From Pseudomonadota bacterium (lineage in GTDB: Bacteria; Pseudomonadota; Gammaproteobacteria; Steroidobacterales; MnTg04): a DNA stretch of 64,000 bases. Each line of letters begins with the position of its first letter. Position 1 is the stretch's first letter. Shown here in pieces: positions 61,778-64,000 of the stretch. Location: the NCBI GenBank assembly GCA_022560735.1, contig JADFSO010000014.1, forward strand, positions 1-64,000, in the 5' to 3' direction. A model generated the notes under the pieces. It was not told where the DNA came from. It saw only the letters and a list, made by a program, of their open reading frames with translations, and did no database searches. The position numbers and the translations under genes are program-made.

Positions 61778-63526
61778 ATGGAACATATAGCAATCGCCGA
61801 CCAGGTGCACGAGCTTCACCACCCGAAAAGCTGGTTTACAACCTATATCTGGAGCCAGGACCACAAGGTCATTGCCGTTCAGTACACCATCACCGCAGTC
61901 AGCGTCGGTTTGGTCGCCCTGGGCATGTCGTTATTGATGCGTCTGCAACTGGGGTTCCCAGACACCTTCTCTTTTATTGCGCCATATGAGTATTACCAGT
62001 ATGTAACCATGCACGGCATGATCATGGTCATATACCTGCTCACCGCACTGTTTCTCGGAGGCTTTGGCAACTACCTGATCCCGCTGATGCTGGGTGCCCG
62101 CGACATGGTTTTCCCATATTTAAACATGCTGAGTTTCTGGGTGTATTTGCTCGCGGTCATCGTTTTAATGGCGAGTTTTTTCATACCGGGCGGACCAACC
62201 GGCGCCGGTTGGACCCTGTACCCGCCACAGGCCATTTTGGCAGGCACGCCGGGTGCCGACGGCGGCATTTTCCTGATGCTCGTTTCTCTTGCGATTTTCA
62301 TTATTGCGTTCACCATGGGCGGGCTGAACTACGTGGTGACTGTGTTGCAGGCACGTACCCGCGGCATGACCCTGATGCGCATGCCGCTAACCATTTGGGC
62401 CATTTTCACCGCCACCGTTCTTGGCCTCCTCGCATTCCCGGCTTTATTCGTCAGCGCGGTAATGATGTCGCTTGATATGAAGCTTGGCACCAGCTTTTTT
62501 ATGCCCGCGATTTTGTCCATGGGCGAAACGCTCGATCACGACGGTGGCAGCCCGATATTGTTCCAACACTTGTTCTGGTTTTTTGGTCATCCCGAGGTTT
62601 ACATCGTCGCGTTGCCAGCCTTCGGTCTGGTTTCGGATGTGCTCAGTTGCCATGCCAGAAAAAGTATATTTGGTTATCGGATGATGGTATGGGCGATCCT
62701 GGCGATCGGCGGCATCAGCTTTGTCGTGTGGGCCCACCACATGTACGTCAGTGGCATGAACCCCTATTTTGGCTTCTTCTTTGCGACCACGACACTTATT
62801 ATCGCGATCCCGACGGCCATCAAGGTATACAACTGGGTGCTGACCCTTTGGCGGGGGAACATCCACCTCACCGTCCCGATGCTGTTTGCGATCGCCTTCA
62901 TTTTTACCTTTATTCACGGTGGGCTGACGGGCCTGTTTCTGGGTAACGTGATTGTGGATGTCCCACTTTCAGATACCTATTTCGTTGTGGCTCATTTTCA
63001 TATGGTAATGGGTGTGTCGCCGGTGCTGGTTGTATTCGCCGCGCTCTACCATTGGTTTCCAAAAATCACCGGCAAGATGTTTAACAAAACTCTGGGCATG
63101 ATCCATTTCTGGCTAACCTTCCTCGGCACTTACGCGATCTACCTGCCGATGCACTATCTTGGCTTTTTGGGCGTGCCACGCCGCTACTACGCCCTGGGAA
63201 GCACCGACTTTATCCCCGAGTCGGCCCAAACGCTGAATGCAGGCATTACCGTGGCGGCCTTGATCGTTGGCACGGCCCAGCTCGTGTTTATCGTCAATAT
63301 GATCTGGAGCATGAGCAAAGGCAAGAAAGCCGGGTCCAATCCGTGGGGAGCTACGACCCTGGAATGGCAGACCCCCGATACCCCGCCCAAACACGGTAAC
63401 TGGGGCCCCACGCTGCCGGTGGTTCATCGATGGGCCTACGATTACAGCGTGCCTGGCGCCAAGCGGGACTTCATCCCGCAAAACGAGCCCGAGGAAGATG
63501 CGAGTGCAAGCGGTAACCGGGACTGA
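61778..63526 (+). CDS. ctaD: Cytochrome c oxidase subunit I
   Basis: The 582-residue A-type heme-copper oxidase core has twelve membrane helices. HPEVYIVALPAFG carries the CuB His and the crosslinked Tyr, FVVWAHHMYVSGM the other two CuB His, and VVAHFHMVMG the heme ligands. QYVTMHGMIMVIYLL holds the low-spin heme ligand. It reduces oxygen and pumps protons. A 60-residue soluble C-terminal tail follows the last helix. TAGAGG stands before the ATG. Confidence 0.97.
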   Translation: MEHIAIADQVHELHHPKSWFTTYIWSQDHKVIAVQYTITAVSVGLVALGMSLLMRLQLGFPDTFSFIAPYEYYQYVTMHGMIMVIYLLTALFLGGFGNYLIPLMLGARDMVFPYLNMLSFWVYLLAVIVLMASFFIPGGPTGAGWTLYPPQAILAGTPGADGGIFLMLVSLAIFIIAFTMGGLNYVVTVLQARTRGMTLMRMPLTIWAIFTATVLGLLAFPALFVSAVMMSLDMKLGTSFFMPAILSMGETLDHDGGSPILFQHLFWFFGHPEVYIVALPAFGLVSDVLSCHARKSIFGYRMMVWAILAIGGISFVVWAHHMYVSGMNPYFGFFFATTTLIIAIPTAIKVYNWVLTLWRGNIHLTVPMLFAIAFIFTFIHGGLTGLFLGNVIVDVPLSDTYFVVAHFHMVMGVSPVLVVFAALYHWFPKITGKMFNKTLGMIHFWLTFLGTYAIYLPMHYLGFLGVPRRYYALGSTDFIPESAQTLNAGITVAALIVGTAQLVFIVNMIWSMSKGKKAGSNPWGATTLEWQTPDTPPKHGNWGPTLPVVHRWAYDYSVPGAKRDFIPQNEPEEDASASGNRD

Positions 63527-63529
63527 GTT

Positions 63530-64000
63530 GTGATTGTCACCCTGGCCTTCCTGGTGGTAGTCGCCATCATCGTCGTGTGGTGGTTGCTGCCGCAAAACCT
63601 GACCGCCAAACCATGGCTGGCGCATGGCCCCATCGAGGACCCCCGACCGGAACGCGATTTCGCCACGGCAAAAATCGGTCTGTGGGTGTTCCTTGCGGTA
63701 GTCAGTTCAGTGTTCGCCTTGTTTGTCAGCGCCTATTCGATACGCATGGAGCTTGCCGATTGGAATCCGCTGCCGGATCCCAAACTGTTGTGGATCAATA
63801 CGGGCGTGCTGTTATTGAGCAGCGCTGCCTTTCAACGTGCACGTAACGCTACTCAAAGAGAACAACTGCACGGCGTGAGGACCAGTCTCATCGCGGCGGG
63901 TATCCTTACATTTGCATTTCTGGCCGGGCAGCTATTGGTGTGGCGACAGTTAAACGCCAGCGGCTATTTCATATATGCTAACCCGGCCAACGCGTTTTTT
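63530..64000 (+). CDS. Cytochrome c oxidase subunit III (partial, runs off the window end)
   Basis: An open frame of 157 codons without a stop begins at GTG 63530, four bases after ctaD. It opens with a membrane helix (VTLAFLVVVAIIVVWWLLP), then IGLWVFLAVVSSVFALFVSA, WNPLPDPKLLWINTGVLLLS and ERDFATAKIGLW, the pattern of heme-copper oxidase subunit III with the conserved N-G-containing second helix region. The C-terminal helices lie beyond the window, so the branch cannot be fixed. Confidence 0.8.
   Translation, partial: MIVTLAFLVVVAIIVVWWLLPQNLTAKPWLAHGPIEDPRPERDFATAKIGLWVFLAVVSSVFALFVSAYSIRMELADWNPLPDPKLLWINTGVLLLSSAAFQRARNATQREQLHGVRTSLIAAGILTFAFLAGQLLVWRQLNASGYFIYANPANAFF

Overview
The window looks like one chromosomal contig of a marine or sediment-type gammaproteobacterium. 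The gene orders hslV-hslU-DUF971-ubiE-ubiJ-ubiB and algZ-algR-hemC-hemD-hemX-hemY, together with PII, UbiK and YifB, are gammaproteobacterial. GC content is high outside the first 4.8 kb. A Woeseiales/Xanthomonadales-like lineage would fit (TonB receptor, REP pair of the Pseudomonas/Xanthomonas type, caa3-like oxidase), but this placement is inference only.

Bases 1-4500 are an integron cassette array read on the minus strand: one partial and seven complete cassettes separated by seven attC sites. Six of these sites carry the expected extra base in the L'' arm, and no integrase gene is in the window. Cassette products are a RelE/ParE-type toxin (partial), an SGNH hydrolase, a possible GGCT-like protein, an HExxH protein interrupted by an in-frame TGA, a PH-domain membrane protein, an exported protein, a zinc-ribbon protein and a TIR-domain protein.

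Bases 4.8-13 kb hold metabolic genes: fadD, a D-2-hydroxyacid dehydrogenase, a YcgN protein, a nitroreductase, a glutathione transferase, one unrecognised gene and an SLC13 permease. Bases 13.0-20.0 kb are a complete unfused tryptophan operon, trpL(WWW leader)-attenuator-trpE-G-D-C-F-B-A, followed by a DUF2007 gene.

Bases 20.0-27.9 kb form one long minus-strand run: dapF, DUF484, xerC, hslV, hslU, DUF971, ubiE, ubiJ, ubiB. Next come ubiD with its own promoter, an orphan ParA, and the minus-strand run of a GarR-like reductase, algZ, algR, hemC, hemD, hemX and hemY. Divergent speA and speE, a DUF4124 protein, glnK, ubiK and yifB follow.

Bases 42.7-58.0 kb are dominated by nucleoside and purine metabolism: two divergent paralogous phosphoribosyltransferases, an adenosine kinase, a deoD-deoC-aldehyde dehydrogenase-short aldehyde dehydrogenase operon, a TonB-dependent receptor, an exported amidohydrolase (adenosine/SAH/MTA deaminase type), deoB, nupC and two tandem XapX proteins. 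A cytochrome P450 and a REP pair sit inside this region. Read together, the genes suggest import, deamination, phosphorolysis and full breakdown of (deoxy)nucleosides to glyceraldehyde-3-phosphate and acetate, plus base and nucleoside salvage. The role of the receptor is inferred from context only.

Bases 58.1-64.0 kb are respiratory: a membrane-anchored cytochrome c5-like protein, heme o synthase, a small membrane protein, and cytochrome c oxidase subunits II (with two fused cytochrome c domains), I and III (cut by the window end). No tRNA, rRNA, CRISPR array, insertion sequence or prophage was seen.
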